Shown here one piece after another: positions 27,191 through 39,400 of a stretch of 64,000 nucleotides of DNA; within the stretch, counting starts at the first letter, position 1, and the number at the start of each line of letters is the position of its first letter. The stretch comes from Cardiocondyla obscurior (taxonomy: Eukaryota; Arthropoda; Insecta; Hymenoptera; Formicidae). The notes under the pieces were generated by a model. That model searched no databases, was not told the DNA's origin, and saw only the letters and a list, made by a program, of their open reading frames with translations. The stretch is taken from the NCBI RefSeq assembly GCF_019399895.1, contig NC_091864.1, positions 4,194,001-4,258,000 on the forward strand. The letters are read 5' to 3'. The position numbers and the translations under genes are program-made.

Positions 27191-27799
27191 TGAAAATTGT
27201 TACGTTGGCATCTGCTGACGTCACCGCACGATGATTCGTTGCCAGATTTTCAAAAATTTTTTTTTTGTTTTGTGTCAATATCTCTGCTTCTGGTGAAGAT
27301 AGAACGCTGAAAATTGTTACATGGGCATCTGCTGACGTCACCGCACGATGATTCGTTGCCAGTATTTCAAAAATTTTTTTTTTGTTCTTTGTCAATATCT
27401 CTGCTTCTGGTGAAGATAGAACGCTGAAAATTGTTACATGGGCATCTGCTGACGTCACCGCACAATGATTCGTTGCCAGATTTTCAAAAATTTTTTTTTT
27501 GTTTTGTGTCAATATCTCTGCCTCTGGTGAGGGTAGAACGTTGAAAATTGTCACGAAGGCATTTGCTAACGTCACCGCACAATGCTACGTTGCCAGATTT
27601 TCAAAAACTTTTTTTTCGTTTTTTGTCAATATCTCTGTCTCTGGTGAAGGTAAAACGCTGAAAATGGTTATGTGGGCATCTGCTGACGTCACCGCACGAT
27701 GATTCGTTACCAGATTTTCAAAAATTTTTTTTTCGTTTTTTGTCAATATCTTTGCTTTTGGTGAAGGTAGAACGCTGAAAATAGTCACGTGAGCGTGTG

Positions 27800-28385
27800 C
27801 TGACGTCACCGCACGATGATTTGTTGCCAGATTTTCAAAGAATTTTTTTTGGTTTTTTGTCAATATCTTTGTCTCTGGTGAAGGTAGAACGCTGAAAATT
27901 GTTACGTTGGCATCTGCTGACGTCACCGCACGATGATTCGTTGCCGAATTTTCAAAAATTTTTTTTTTGTATTTTGTGAATATCTCTGTTTCTGGTGAAA
28001 ATAAAACGTTGAAAATTGTTTCGTGGGCATCTGCTGACGTCACCGCACGATGATTCGTTGCCAGATTTTCAAAAATTTTTTTTTTGTTCTTTGTCAATAT
28101 CTCTGCTTCTGGTGAAGATAGAACGCTGAAAATTGTTACATGGGCATCTGCTGACGTCACCGCACAATGATTCGTTGCCAGAATTTCAAAAATTTTTTTT
28201 TTGTTTTGTGTCAATATCTCTGCTTCTGGCTAAAGTAGAACTCTGAAAATTGTCACGTGGGCGTTTGCTGACGTCACCGCAATATGATACGTTGCCAGAT
28301 TTTCAAAAAACTTTGTTTTGTTTTTTGTCAATATCTCTGCCTCTGGTGAGGGTAGAACGTTGAAAATTGTCACGAAGGCATTTGC
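27800..28385 (+). repeat. Block duplication, copy 1 (partner at 29,420-30,007)
   Basis: Shares GCGTGTGCTG, GTTACGTTGGCATC, GTTGCCGAATTTTC, the rare GTATTTTGTGAATATC, GAAAATAAAACGTTG, TTTCGTGGGC and GAAGATAGAACGC with the partner at a shift of 1,622 bp (about 14 monomers). Confidence 0.85.
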
Positions 28386-29354
28386 TAACGTCACCGCACA
28401 ATGCTACGTTGCCAGATTTTCAAAAACTTTTTTCGTTTTTTGTCAATATCTCTGTCTCTGGTGAAGGTAGAACGCTGAAAATGGTTACGTGGGCATCTGC
28501 TGACGTCACCGCACGATGATTCGTTGCCAGATTTTCAAAAATTTTTTTCGTTTTTTGTCAATATCTCTGCTTCTGGTGAAGGTAGAACGCTGAAAATAGT
28601 CACGTGAGCCTCTGCTGACGTCACCGCACGATGCTACGTTGCCAGATTTTCAAATTTTATTTTTTTTTTTGTCAATATTTTCGCTTCTGATGAGGTTAAA
28701 ACGCTGAAAATAATCACGTGAGCATCTACTGACGTCACCGCACGATGCTACGTTGCCAGATTTTCATATTATTTTTTTTTGTTTTTTGTCAATATCTCTG
28801 CTTCTGGCAAAAGTAGAACGCTGAAAATGGTTACGTGGGCATTTGCTGACGTTACCGCACAATGATACGTTGCAAGATTTTGAAAAATTTTTTTTTTTTT
28901 TCAATATCTCTGTTTCTGGTGAAAGTAGAACGCTGAAAATGGTCACGTGGGCCTCTGCTGACGTCACCGCACGATGATTCGTTGCCAGATTTTCAAAAAA
29001 TTTTTTTTTGTTTTTTGTCAATATCTCTGTCTCTGGTGAAGGTAAAACGCTGAAAATGGTCACGTGGGCATCTGCTGACGTCACCGCACAATGATACGTT
29101 GCCAAATTTTCAAAAATTTTTTTTGTTTTTTGTCAATATCTTTTTTCTGGTGGAAGTAGAACGCTGAAAATGGTCACGTGGGCATCTGCTGACGTCACCG
29201 CACAATGATACGTTGCCAAATTTTCAAAATTTCTTTTTTGTTTTTTGTCAATATCTCTGCTTTTGGTAGACGTAGAACGCTGAAAATTGTTACGTGGGCA
29301 TCTGCTGAATCCACCGCACAATGCTATGTTGCCAAAATTTCAAAAATAATTTTT

Positions 29355-32300
29355 TAGTTTTTTGTCAATATCTTTGTCTCTGGTGAAAGTAAAACGATGA
29401 AAATGGTCAAGTTGGCGTGTGCTGACGTCACCGCACGATGATTTGTTGCCAGATTTTCAAAAATTCTTTTTTCGTTTTTTGTTAATATCTTCGTCTCTGG
29501 TGAAGGTAGAACGCTGAAAATTGTTACGTTGGCATCTGCTGACGTCACCGCACGATGATTCGTTGCCGAATTTTCAAAAATTTTTTTTTTGTATTTTGTG
29601 AATATCTCTGTTTCTGGTGAAAATAAAACGTTGAAAATTGTTTCGTGGGCATCTGCTGACGTCACCGCACGATGATTCGTTGCCAGATTTTCAAAAATTT
29701 TTTTTTTGTTCTTTGTCAATATCTCTGCTTCTGGTGAAGATAGAACGCTGAAAATTGTTACATGGGCATCTGCTGACGTCACCGCACAATGATTCGTTGC
29801 CAGATTTTCAAAAATTTTTTTTTTGCTTTTTGTCAATATCTTTGCTTCTGGCAAAAGTAGAACTCTGAAAATTGTCACGTGGGCGTTTGCTTACGTAACC
29901 GCAAGATGATACGTTGCCAGATTTTCAAAAAACTTTGTTTTGTTTTTTGTCAATATCTCTGCCTCTGGTGAGGGTAGAACGTTGAAAATTGTCACGAAAG
30001 CATTTGCTGACGTCACCGCACGATGATTCGTTGCCAAATTTTCAAAAATTTTTTGTTTTTTGTCAATATCTGCTTCTGGTGAAAATAGAACGCTGAAAAT
30101 TGTCACGTGGGCATTTGCTGACGTCACCGCACAATGATACGTTGCCAGATTAAATTTTTTTTTGTTTTTGTCAATATCTCTGCTTTTGGTGAAGGTAGAA
30201 CGCTGAAAATTCACGTGGGCATCTGCTGACGTCACCGCACAAACATTTGTTGCCAGATTTTCAAAAATTTTTTTGTTTTTTGTCAATATTTTTGTTTGAA
30301 GATAAAACGCTGAAAATTGTCAGTGGGCATCTGCTGACGTCACCGCACGATGATTTGTTGTCAGATTTTAAAATATTTTTTTTTGTTTTTTGTCAATATT
30401 TCTGCTTCTGGCCAAAGTAGAACTCTGAAAATTTTCACGTGGGCGTTTGCTGACGTCACCGCAAGATGATACGTTGCCAGATTTTCAAAAAACTTTTTTT
30501 GTTTTTTGTCAATATCTTTGTTTCTGGTGGAGGTAGAACGCTGAAAATTGTTACGTGGGCATCTGCTGACGTCACCGCACGATGATTTGTTGCCAGATTT
30601 TCAAAAATTTTTTTTTCGTTTTTTGTCAATATCTCTGCTTCTGGTGAAGGTGGAACGCTGAAAATAGTCACGTAAGCATCTGCTGACGTCACCGCACGAT
30701 GATTTGTTGCCAGATTTTCAAAAAATTTTTTTTTGTTTTTTGTCAATATCTCTGCCTCTGGTGGAGGTAGAACGCTGAAAATAGTCACGTGGGCATCTGC
30801 TGACGTCACCGCACGATGATTCGTTGCCAGATTTTGAAGAAATTTTTATTTGCTTTTTGTCAATATCTTTGCCTTTGGTGGAGGTAGAACGCTGAAAATT
30901 GTTACGTGGGCATTTGCTGACGTCACCGCACGATGATTCGTTGCCAAAGTTTCAAAAATTTTTTTTTTGTTTTTTGTCAATATCTTTGCTTCTGGCGAAG
31001 GTAGAACTCTGAAAATTGTCACGTGGGCGTTTGCTGACGTCACCGCACAATGATACGTTGCCAGATTAAAAAAATTTTTATTTTGTTTTTTGTCAATATC
31101 TCTGCTTTTGGTGAAAGTAGAACGCTGAAAATGGTCACGTGGGCATTTGCTGACGTCACCGCACAATGATACGATGCCAGATTTTGAAAAATTTTTTTAT
31201 TGTTTTTTGTCAATATCTCTGCCTCTGGTGAGAGTAGAACGCTGAAAATGGTCACGTGGGCATTTGCTGACGTCACCGCACAATGATACAATGCCAGATT
31301 TTAAAAATTTTTTTATTGTTTTTTGTCAATATCTCTGCTTTTGGTGAAAGTAGAACGCTGAAAATGGTCACGTGGGCATTTGCTGACGTCACCGCACAAT
31401 GATACGATGCCAGATTTTGAAAAATTTTTTTATTGTTTATTGTCAATATCTCTGCCTCTGGTGAGAGTAGAACGCTGAATATGGTTATGTGGGCATCTGC
31501 TGACGTCACCGCACGATGATTCGTTATTAGATTTTCAAAAATTTTTTTTTCGTTTTTTGTCAATATTTTTGCTTCTGGTGAAAGTAGAACGCTGAAAATA
31601 ATCACGTGAGCTTCTGCTGACGTCACCGCTTGATGCTACGTTGTCAAATTTTCAAATTTTATTGTTTTTTTTTGTCAATATTTTCGCTTCTGATGAAGGT
31701 AAAACGCTGAAAATAATCACGTGAGCATCTACTGACGTCACCGCACGATGCTACGTTGCCAGATTTTCATATTATTTTTTTTTGTTTTTTGTCAATATCT
31801 CTGCTTCTGGCAAAAGTAGAACTCTGAAAATTGTCACGTGGGCGTTTGCTGACGTCACCGCAAGATGATACGTTGCCAGATTTTCAAAAAACTTTGTTTT
31901 GTTTTTTGTCAATATCTCTGCTTCTGGTGAAAGTAGAACGCTGAAAATGGTTACGTGGGCATTTGCTGACGTCACCGCACAATGATACGTTGCCAGATTA
32001 AGAAAAATTTTTTTATTGTTTTTTGTCAATATCTCTGCCTCTGGTGAAGGTAAAACGCTGAAAATGGTTATGTGGGCATCTGCTGACGTCACCGCACGAT
32101 GATTCGTTACCAGATTTTCAAAAATTTTTTTTTCGTTTTTTGTCAATATCTTTGCTTCTGGTGAAGGTAGAACGCTGAAAATAGTCACGTGAGCCTCTGC
32201 TGACGTCACCGCTCGATGCTACGTTGTCAAATTTTCAAATTTTATTGTTTTTTTTTTGTCAATATTTTCGCTTCTGATGAGAGTAAAACGCTGAAAATAA

Positions 32301-34382
32301 TCACGTGAGCATCTACTGACGTCACCGCACGATGCTACGTTGCCAGATTTTCATATTATTTTTTTTTGTTTTTTGTCAATATCTCTGCTTCTGGCAAAGT
32401 AGAACGCTGAAAATTGTCACGTGGGCATTTGCTGACGTCACCGCAAGATGATACGTTGCCAGATTTTCAAAACTTTTTTGTTTTTTGTCAATATCTCTGC
32501 TTCTGGTGAAAGTAGAACGCTGAAAATGGTGACGTGGGCATTTGCTGACGTCACCGCACAATGATACGTTGCAAAATTTTGAAAAATTTTTTTATTTTTT
32601 TTTCAATATCTCTGTTTTTGGTAGAACGCTGAAAATGGTCACGTGGGCTTCTGCTGACGTCACCGCACGATGATTCGTTGCCAGATTTTCAAAAATTTTT
32701 TTTTTGTTTTTTGTCAATATCTCTGCTTCTGGTGAAGGTAGAACGCTGAAAATGGTCACGTGGGCATCTGCTGACGTCACCGCACAATGATACGTTGCCA
32801 AATTTTCAAAATTTTTTTGTTTTTTGTCAATATCTCTTTTGGTAGACGTAGAACGCTGAAAATTGTTACGTGGGCATCTGCTGACGTCACCGCACATGCT
32901 ACGTTGCCAGATTTCAAAAATTTTTTTAGTTTTTTGTCAATATCTTTGTCTCTGGTGAAAACGCTGAAAATGGTCATTGGCATCTGCTGACGTCACCGCA
33001 CGATGATTTGTTGCCAGATTTTCAAAATTTTTCGTTTTTTGTTTATCTTCGTCTCGGTGAAGGTAGAACGCTGAAAATTGTTACGTGGGCATCTGCTGAC
33101 GTCACCGCACGATGATTCGTTGCCGATTTTCAAAAATTTTTTTTTTGTTTTTGTCAATATCTCTGTTTCTGAAAATAAACGCTGAAAATGTGGGCATCTG
33201 CTGACGTCACCGCACGATGATTCGTTGCCAGATTTTCAAAAATTTTTTTGTTTTTGTCAATATCTCTGCTTCTGGTGAAGATAGAACGCTGAAAATTGTT
33301 ACATGGGCATCTGCTGACGTCACCGCACAATGATTCGTTGCCAGATTTTCAAAAATTTTGCTTTTTGTCAATATCTTTGCTTCTGGCAAAAGTAGAACTC
33401 TGAAAATTGTCACGTGGGCGTTTGCTTACGTAACCGCAAGATGATACGTTGCCAGATTTTCAAAAAACTTTGTTTTGTTTTTTGTCAATATCTCTGCTTC
33501 TGGTGAGGGTAGAACGTTGAAAATTGTCACGAAAGCATTTGCTGACGTCACCGCACGATGATTCGTTGCCAAATTTTCAAAAATTTTTTTTTTGTTTTTT
33601 GTCAATATCTTTGCTTCTGGCGAAAATAGAACTCTGAAAATTGTCACGTGGGCGTTTGCTGACGTCACCGCACAATGATACGTTGCCAGATTAAAAAAAA
33701 TTTTTATTTTGTTTTTTGTCAATATCTCTGCTTTTGGTGAAGGTAGAACGCTGAAAATTGTTTCGTGGGCATCTGCTGACGTCACCGCACAAACATTTGT
33801 TGCCAGATTTTCAAAAATTTTTTTTTTGTTTTTTGTCAATATTTTTGCTTCTGGTGAAGATAAAACGCTGAAAATGGTCAAGTGGGCATCTACTGACGTC
33901 ACCGCACGATGATTTGTTGTCAGATTTTAAAATATTTTTTTTTGTTTTTTGTCAATATTTCTGCTTCTGGCCAAAGTAGAACGCTGAAAATTTTCACGTG
34001 GGCATTTGCTGACGTCACCGCAAGATGATACGTTGCCAGATTTTCAAAATTTGTTTTTGTCAATATCTTTGCTTCTGGTGGAGGTAGAACGCTGAAAATG
34101 GTCACGGGCATCTGCTGACGTCACCGCACGATGATTCGTTGCCAGATTTTCAAAAAATTTTTGTTTTTTGTCAATATCTCTGTCTGGTGAAGGTAAACGC
34201 TGAAAATGGTCACGTGGGCATCTGCTGACGTCACCGCACATGTTACTTTGCCAAATTTTCAAAATTTTTTTGTTTTTGTCAATATCTCTGCTTCTGGTAG
34301 AAGTAGAACGCTGAAAATTGTCACGTGGGCATCTGCTGACGTCACCGCACATGATTAGTTGCCAAATTTCAAAATAATTTTT
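29355..34382 (+). repeat. 5.02-kb tandem duplication, copy 1
   Basis: The rare TTTTTTAGTTTTTTGTC mark is found at 29,355, 32,927, 34,383 and 37,936, with intervals of 3,572, 1,456 and 3,553 bp. The larger period is therefore about 5.02 kb, with an internal 3.56 + 1.46 kb repeat. A second mark, GAAGAAATTTTTATTTGC, occurs at about 30,837 and about 35,845, confirming the shift. Patches such as 30,030-30,340, 32,390-33,400 and 34,040-34,360 are shortened compared with their paralogous copies. Confidence 0.85.
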
Positions 34383-37300
34383 TAGTTTTTTGTCAATATC
34401 TTTGTCTCTGGTGAAAGTAAAACGATGAAAATGGTCAAGTTGGCGTGTGCTGCGTCACCGCACATGATCTGCCAGAGTTTTCAAAATTTTTTTCGTTTTT
34501 TGTTAATATCTTCGTCTCTGGTGAAGGTAGAACGCTGAAAATTGTTACGTTGGCATCTGCTGACGTCACCGCACGATGATTCGTTGCCGAATTTTCAAAA
34601 ATTTTTTTGTTTTTGTCAATATCTCTGTTTCTGGTGGAAATAAAACGCTGAAAATTGTTACGTGGGCATCTGCTGACGTCACCGCACGATGATTCGTTGC
34701 CAGATTTTCAAAAACTTTTATTTTGTTATTTGTCAATATCTCTGCTTCTGGTGAAGATAGAACGCTGAAAATTGTTACGTGGGCATCTGCTGACGTCACC
34801 GCACAATGATTCGTTGCCAGATTTTCAAAATTTTTTTTTTGTTTTTTGTCAATATCTGCTTCTGGCAAAAGTAGAACGCTGAAAATTGTCACGTGGGCAT
34901 TTGCTGACGTCACCGCAAGATGATACGTTGCCAGATTTTCAAAATTTTTTTTGTTTTTGTCAATATCTCTGCCTCTGAGGGTAGAACGCTGAAAATTGTC
35001 ACGTGGGCATTTGCTGACGTCACCGCACGATGATTCGTTGCCATTTTCAAAAATTTTTGTTTTTTGTCAATATCTTTGCTTCTGGCGAAAATAGAACTCT
35101 GAAAATTGTCACGTGGGCGTTTGCTGACGTCACCGCACAATAATACGTTGCCAGATTAAAAAAAATTTTTATTTTGTTTTTTGTCAATATCTCTGCTTTT
35201 GGTGAAGGTAGAACGCTGAAAATTGTTACGTGGGCATCTGCTGACGTCACCGCACAAACATTTGTTGCCAGATTTTCAAAAATTTTTTTTTTTTTTTCAA
35301 TCAATATTTTTGTGGTGAAGATAAAACGCTGAAAATTGTCAAGTGGGCATCTACTGACGTCACCGCACGATGATTTGTTGTCAGATTTTAAAATATTTTT
35401 TTTTGTTTTTTGTCAATATTCTGCTTCTGGTAAGTAGAACGCTGAAAATTTTCACGTGGGCATTTGCTGACGTCACCGCAAGATGATACGTTGCCAGATT
35501 TTCAAAAAACTTTTGTTTTTTGTCAATATCTTGTTCTGGTGGAGGTAGAACGCTGAAAATTGTCACGTGGGCATCTGCTGACGTCACCGCACGATGATTT
35601 GTTGCCAGATTTTCAAAAATTTTTTTTTCGTTTTTTGTCAATATCTCTGCTTCTGGTGAAGGTGGAACGCTGAAAATAGTCACGTAAGCATCTGCTGACG
35701 TCACCGCACGATGATTTGTTGCCAGATTTTCAAAAAATTTTTTGTTTTTGTCAATATCTCTGCCTCTGGTGGAGGTAGAACGCTGAAAATAGTCACGTGG
35801 GCATCTGCTGACGTCACCGCACGATGATTCGTTGCCAGATTTTGAAGAAATTTTTATTTGCTTTTTGTCAATATCTTTGCCTTTGGTGGAGGTAGAACGC
35901 TGAAAATTGTTACGTGGGCATTTGCGTCACGTCACACGATGATCGTTGCCAAATTTTCAAAAATTTTTTTTTGTTTTTTGTCAATATCTTGCTTCTGGCG
36001 AAGGTAGAACGCTGAAAATTGTCACGTGGGCATTTGCTGACGTCACCGCACACGATGATACGTTGCCAGATTAAAAAAATTTTTTTTTGTTTTTGTCAAT
36101 ATCTCTGCTTTGGTGAAAGTAGAACGCTGAAAATGATCACGTGGGCATCTGCTGACGTCACCGCACAATGATACGATGCCAGATTTTCAAAAATTTTTTT
36201 TTCGTTTTTTGTCAATATCTCTGCTTCTGGTGGAAGTAGAACGCTGAAAATGGTCACGTGGGCATTTGCTGACGTCACCGCACAATGATACGTTGCCAGA
36301 TTTTGAAAAATTTTTTTATTGTTTTTTGTCAATATCTCTGCTTTTGGTGAAAGTAGAACGCTGAAAATGGTCACGTGGGCATTTGCTGACGTCACCGCAC
36401 AATGATACGATGCCAGATTTTGAAAAATTTTTTTATTGTTTTTTGTCAATATCTCTGCCTCTGGTGAGAGTAGAACGCTGAAAATGGTTATGTGGGCATC
36501 TGCTGACGTCACCGCACGATGATTCGTTACCAGATTTTCAAAAATTTTTTTTTCGTTTTTTGTCAATATCTTTGCTTCTGGTGAAAGTAGAACGCTGAAA
36601 ATAATCACGTGAGCTTCTGCTGACGTCACCGCACGATGCTACGTTGCCAATTTTCAAATTTTATTGTTTTTTTTTTGTCAATATTTTCGCTTCTGATGAA
36701 GGTAAAACGCTGAAAATAATCACGTGAGCATCTACTGACGTCACCGCACGATGCTACGTTGCCAGATTTTCATATTATTTTTTTTTGTTTTTTGTCAATA
36801 TCTCTGCTTCTGGCAAAAGTAGAACGCTGAAAATTGTCACGTATCTTGCTGACGTCACCGCAAGATAATACGTTGCCAGATTTTCAAAAATCTTTGTTTT
36901 GTTTTTTGTCAATATCTCTGCTTCTGGTGAAAGTAGAACGCTGAAAATGGTTACGTGGGCATTTTCTGACGTCACCGCACAATGATACGTTGCCAGATTA
37001 AGAAAAATTTTTTTATTGTTTTTTGTCAATATCTCTGCCTCTGGTGAAGGTAAACGCTGAAAATGGTTATGTGGGCATCTGCTGACGTCACCGCACGATG
37101 ATTCGTTACCAGATTTTCAAAAATTTTTTCGTTTTTGTCAATATCTTTGCTTCTGGTGAAGGTAGAACGCTGAAAATAGTCACGTGGGCATCTGCTGACG
37201 TCACCGCACGATGCTACGTTGTCAGATTTTCAAATTTTATTTTTTTTTTTTGTCAATATTTTCGCTTCTGGTGAGAGTAAACGCTGAAAATAATCACGTG

Positions 37301-39400
37301 GGCATCTGCTGACGTCACCGCACGATGCTACGTTGCCAGATTTTCAAAATTATTTTTTTGTTTTTTGTCAATATCTCTGCTTCTGGCAAAAGTAGAACGC
37401 TGAAAATTGTCACGTGGGCGTTTGCTGACGTCACCGCAAGATGATACGTTGCCAGATTTTCAAAAAACTTTGTTTTGTTTTTTGTCAATATCTCTGCTTC
37501 TGGTGAAAGTAGAACGCTGAAAATGGTGACGTGGGCATTTGCTGACGTCACCGCACAATGATACGTTGCAAAATTTTGAAAAATTTTTTTATTTTTTTTT
37601 TTTCAATATCTCTGTTTCTGGTGAAAGTAGAACGCTGAAAATGGTCACGTGGGCTTCTGCTGACGTCACCGCACGATGATTCGTTGCCAGATTTTCAAAA
37701 ATTTTTGTTTTTTGTCAATATCTCTGTTTCTGGTGAAGGTAGAACGCTGAAAATGGTCACGTGGGCATCTGCTGACGTCACCGCACGATGATTACGTTGC
37801 CAGATTTTCAAAATTTTTTTGTTTTTTGTCAATATCTCTGCTTTTGGTAGAGATAAAACGCTGAAAATGGTCAAGTGGGCATCTGCTGACGTCACCGCAC
37901 AATGCTATGTTGCCAAAATTTCAAAAATAATTTTTTAGTTTTTTGTCAATATCTTTGTTTCTGGTGAAAGTAAAACGATGAAAATGGTCAAGTTGGCGTG
38001 TGCTGACGTCACCGCACGATGATTTGTTGCCAGATTTTCAAAAATTTTTTTTTCGTTTTTTGTTAATATCTTCGTCTCTGGTGAAGGTAGAACGCTGAAA
38101 ATTGTTACGTGGGCATCTGCTGACGTCACCGCACACGATGATCGTTGCCGATTTTCAAAAATTTTTTTTTGTTTTTGTCAATATCTCTGTTTCTGGTGAA
38201 AATAGAACGCTGAAAATTGTTACGTGGGCATCTGCTGACGTCACCGCACGATGATTCGTTGCCAGATTTTCAAAAATTTTTTTTTGTTTTTTGTCAATAT
38301 CTCTGCTTCTGGTGAAGATAGAACGCTGAAAATTGTTACGTGGGCATCTGCTGACGTCACCGCACAATGATTCGTTGCCAGATTTTCAAAAATTTTTTTG
38401 TTTTTGTCAATATCTTGCTTCTGGCAAAAGTAGAACGCTGAAAATTGTCACGTGGGCATTTGCTGACGTCACCGCACGATGATACGTTGCCAGATTTTCA
38501 AAAATTTTTTTTGTTTTTTGTCAATATCTCTGCTTCTGGTGAGGTAGAACGCTGAAAATTGTCACGTGGGCATCTGCTGACGTCACCGCACGATGATCGT
38601 TGCCAGATTTTCAAAAATTTTTTTTTGTTTTTTGTCAATATCTTTGCTTCTGGTGAAAATAGAACGCTGAAAATTGTCACGTGGGCATTGCTGACGTCAC
38701 CGCACAATGATACGTTGCCAGATTAAAAAAATTTTTATTTTTTTGTCAATATCTCTGCTTTGGTGAAGGTAGAACGCTGAAAATTGTTCGTGGGCATCTG
38801 CTGACGTCACCGCACAAACATTCGTTGCCAGATTTTCAAAATTTTTGTTTTTTGTCAATATCTTTGCTTCTGGTGAAGATAAACGCTGAAAATGGTCACG
38901 TGGGCATCTGCTGACGTCACCGCACGATGATTTGTTGTCAGATTTTAAAAATTTTTTTTGTTTTTTGTCAATATTTCTGCTTCTGGTGAAAGTAGAACGC
39001 TGAAAATGGTCACGTGGGCATCTGCTGACGTCACCGCACGATGATATTTGTTGCCAGATTTTCAAAATTTTTGTTTTTGTCAATATCTTTGCTTCTGGTG
39101 GAGGTAGAACGCTGAAAATTGTTACGTGGGCATCTGCTGACGTCACCGCACAATGATACGTTGCCAGATTTTCAAAAAATTTTTTTTCGTTTTTTGTCAA
39201 TATCTCTGCTTCTGGTGAAGGTAGAACGCTGAAAATAGTCACGTGGGCATCTGCTGACGTCACCGCACGATGATTTGTTGCCAGATTTTCAAAAAATTTT
39301 TTTTTGTTTTTTGTCAATATCTCTGCTTCTGGTGGAGGTAGAACGCTGAAAATAGTCACGTGGGCATCTGCTGACGTCACCGCACGATGATTCGTTGCCA
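34383..39400 (+). repeat. 5.02-kb tandem duplication, copy 2 (shortened)
   Basis: Follows the order of subtypes of 29,355-34,382 but with many 1-6 bp losses (for example GTGGTGAAGATAAAACG near 35,313 and GTATCTTGCTGACG near 36,841) and a scrambled box near 35,925. Many private variants have moved to the majority base. The right end is approximate because the subtypes fade into the uniform tract that follows. Confidence 0.75.
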
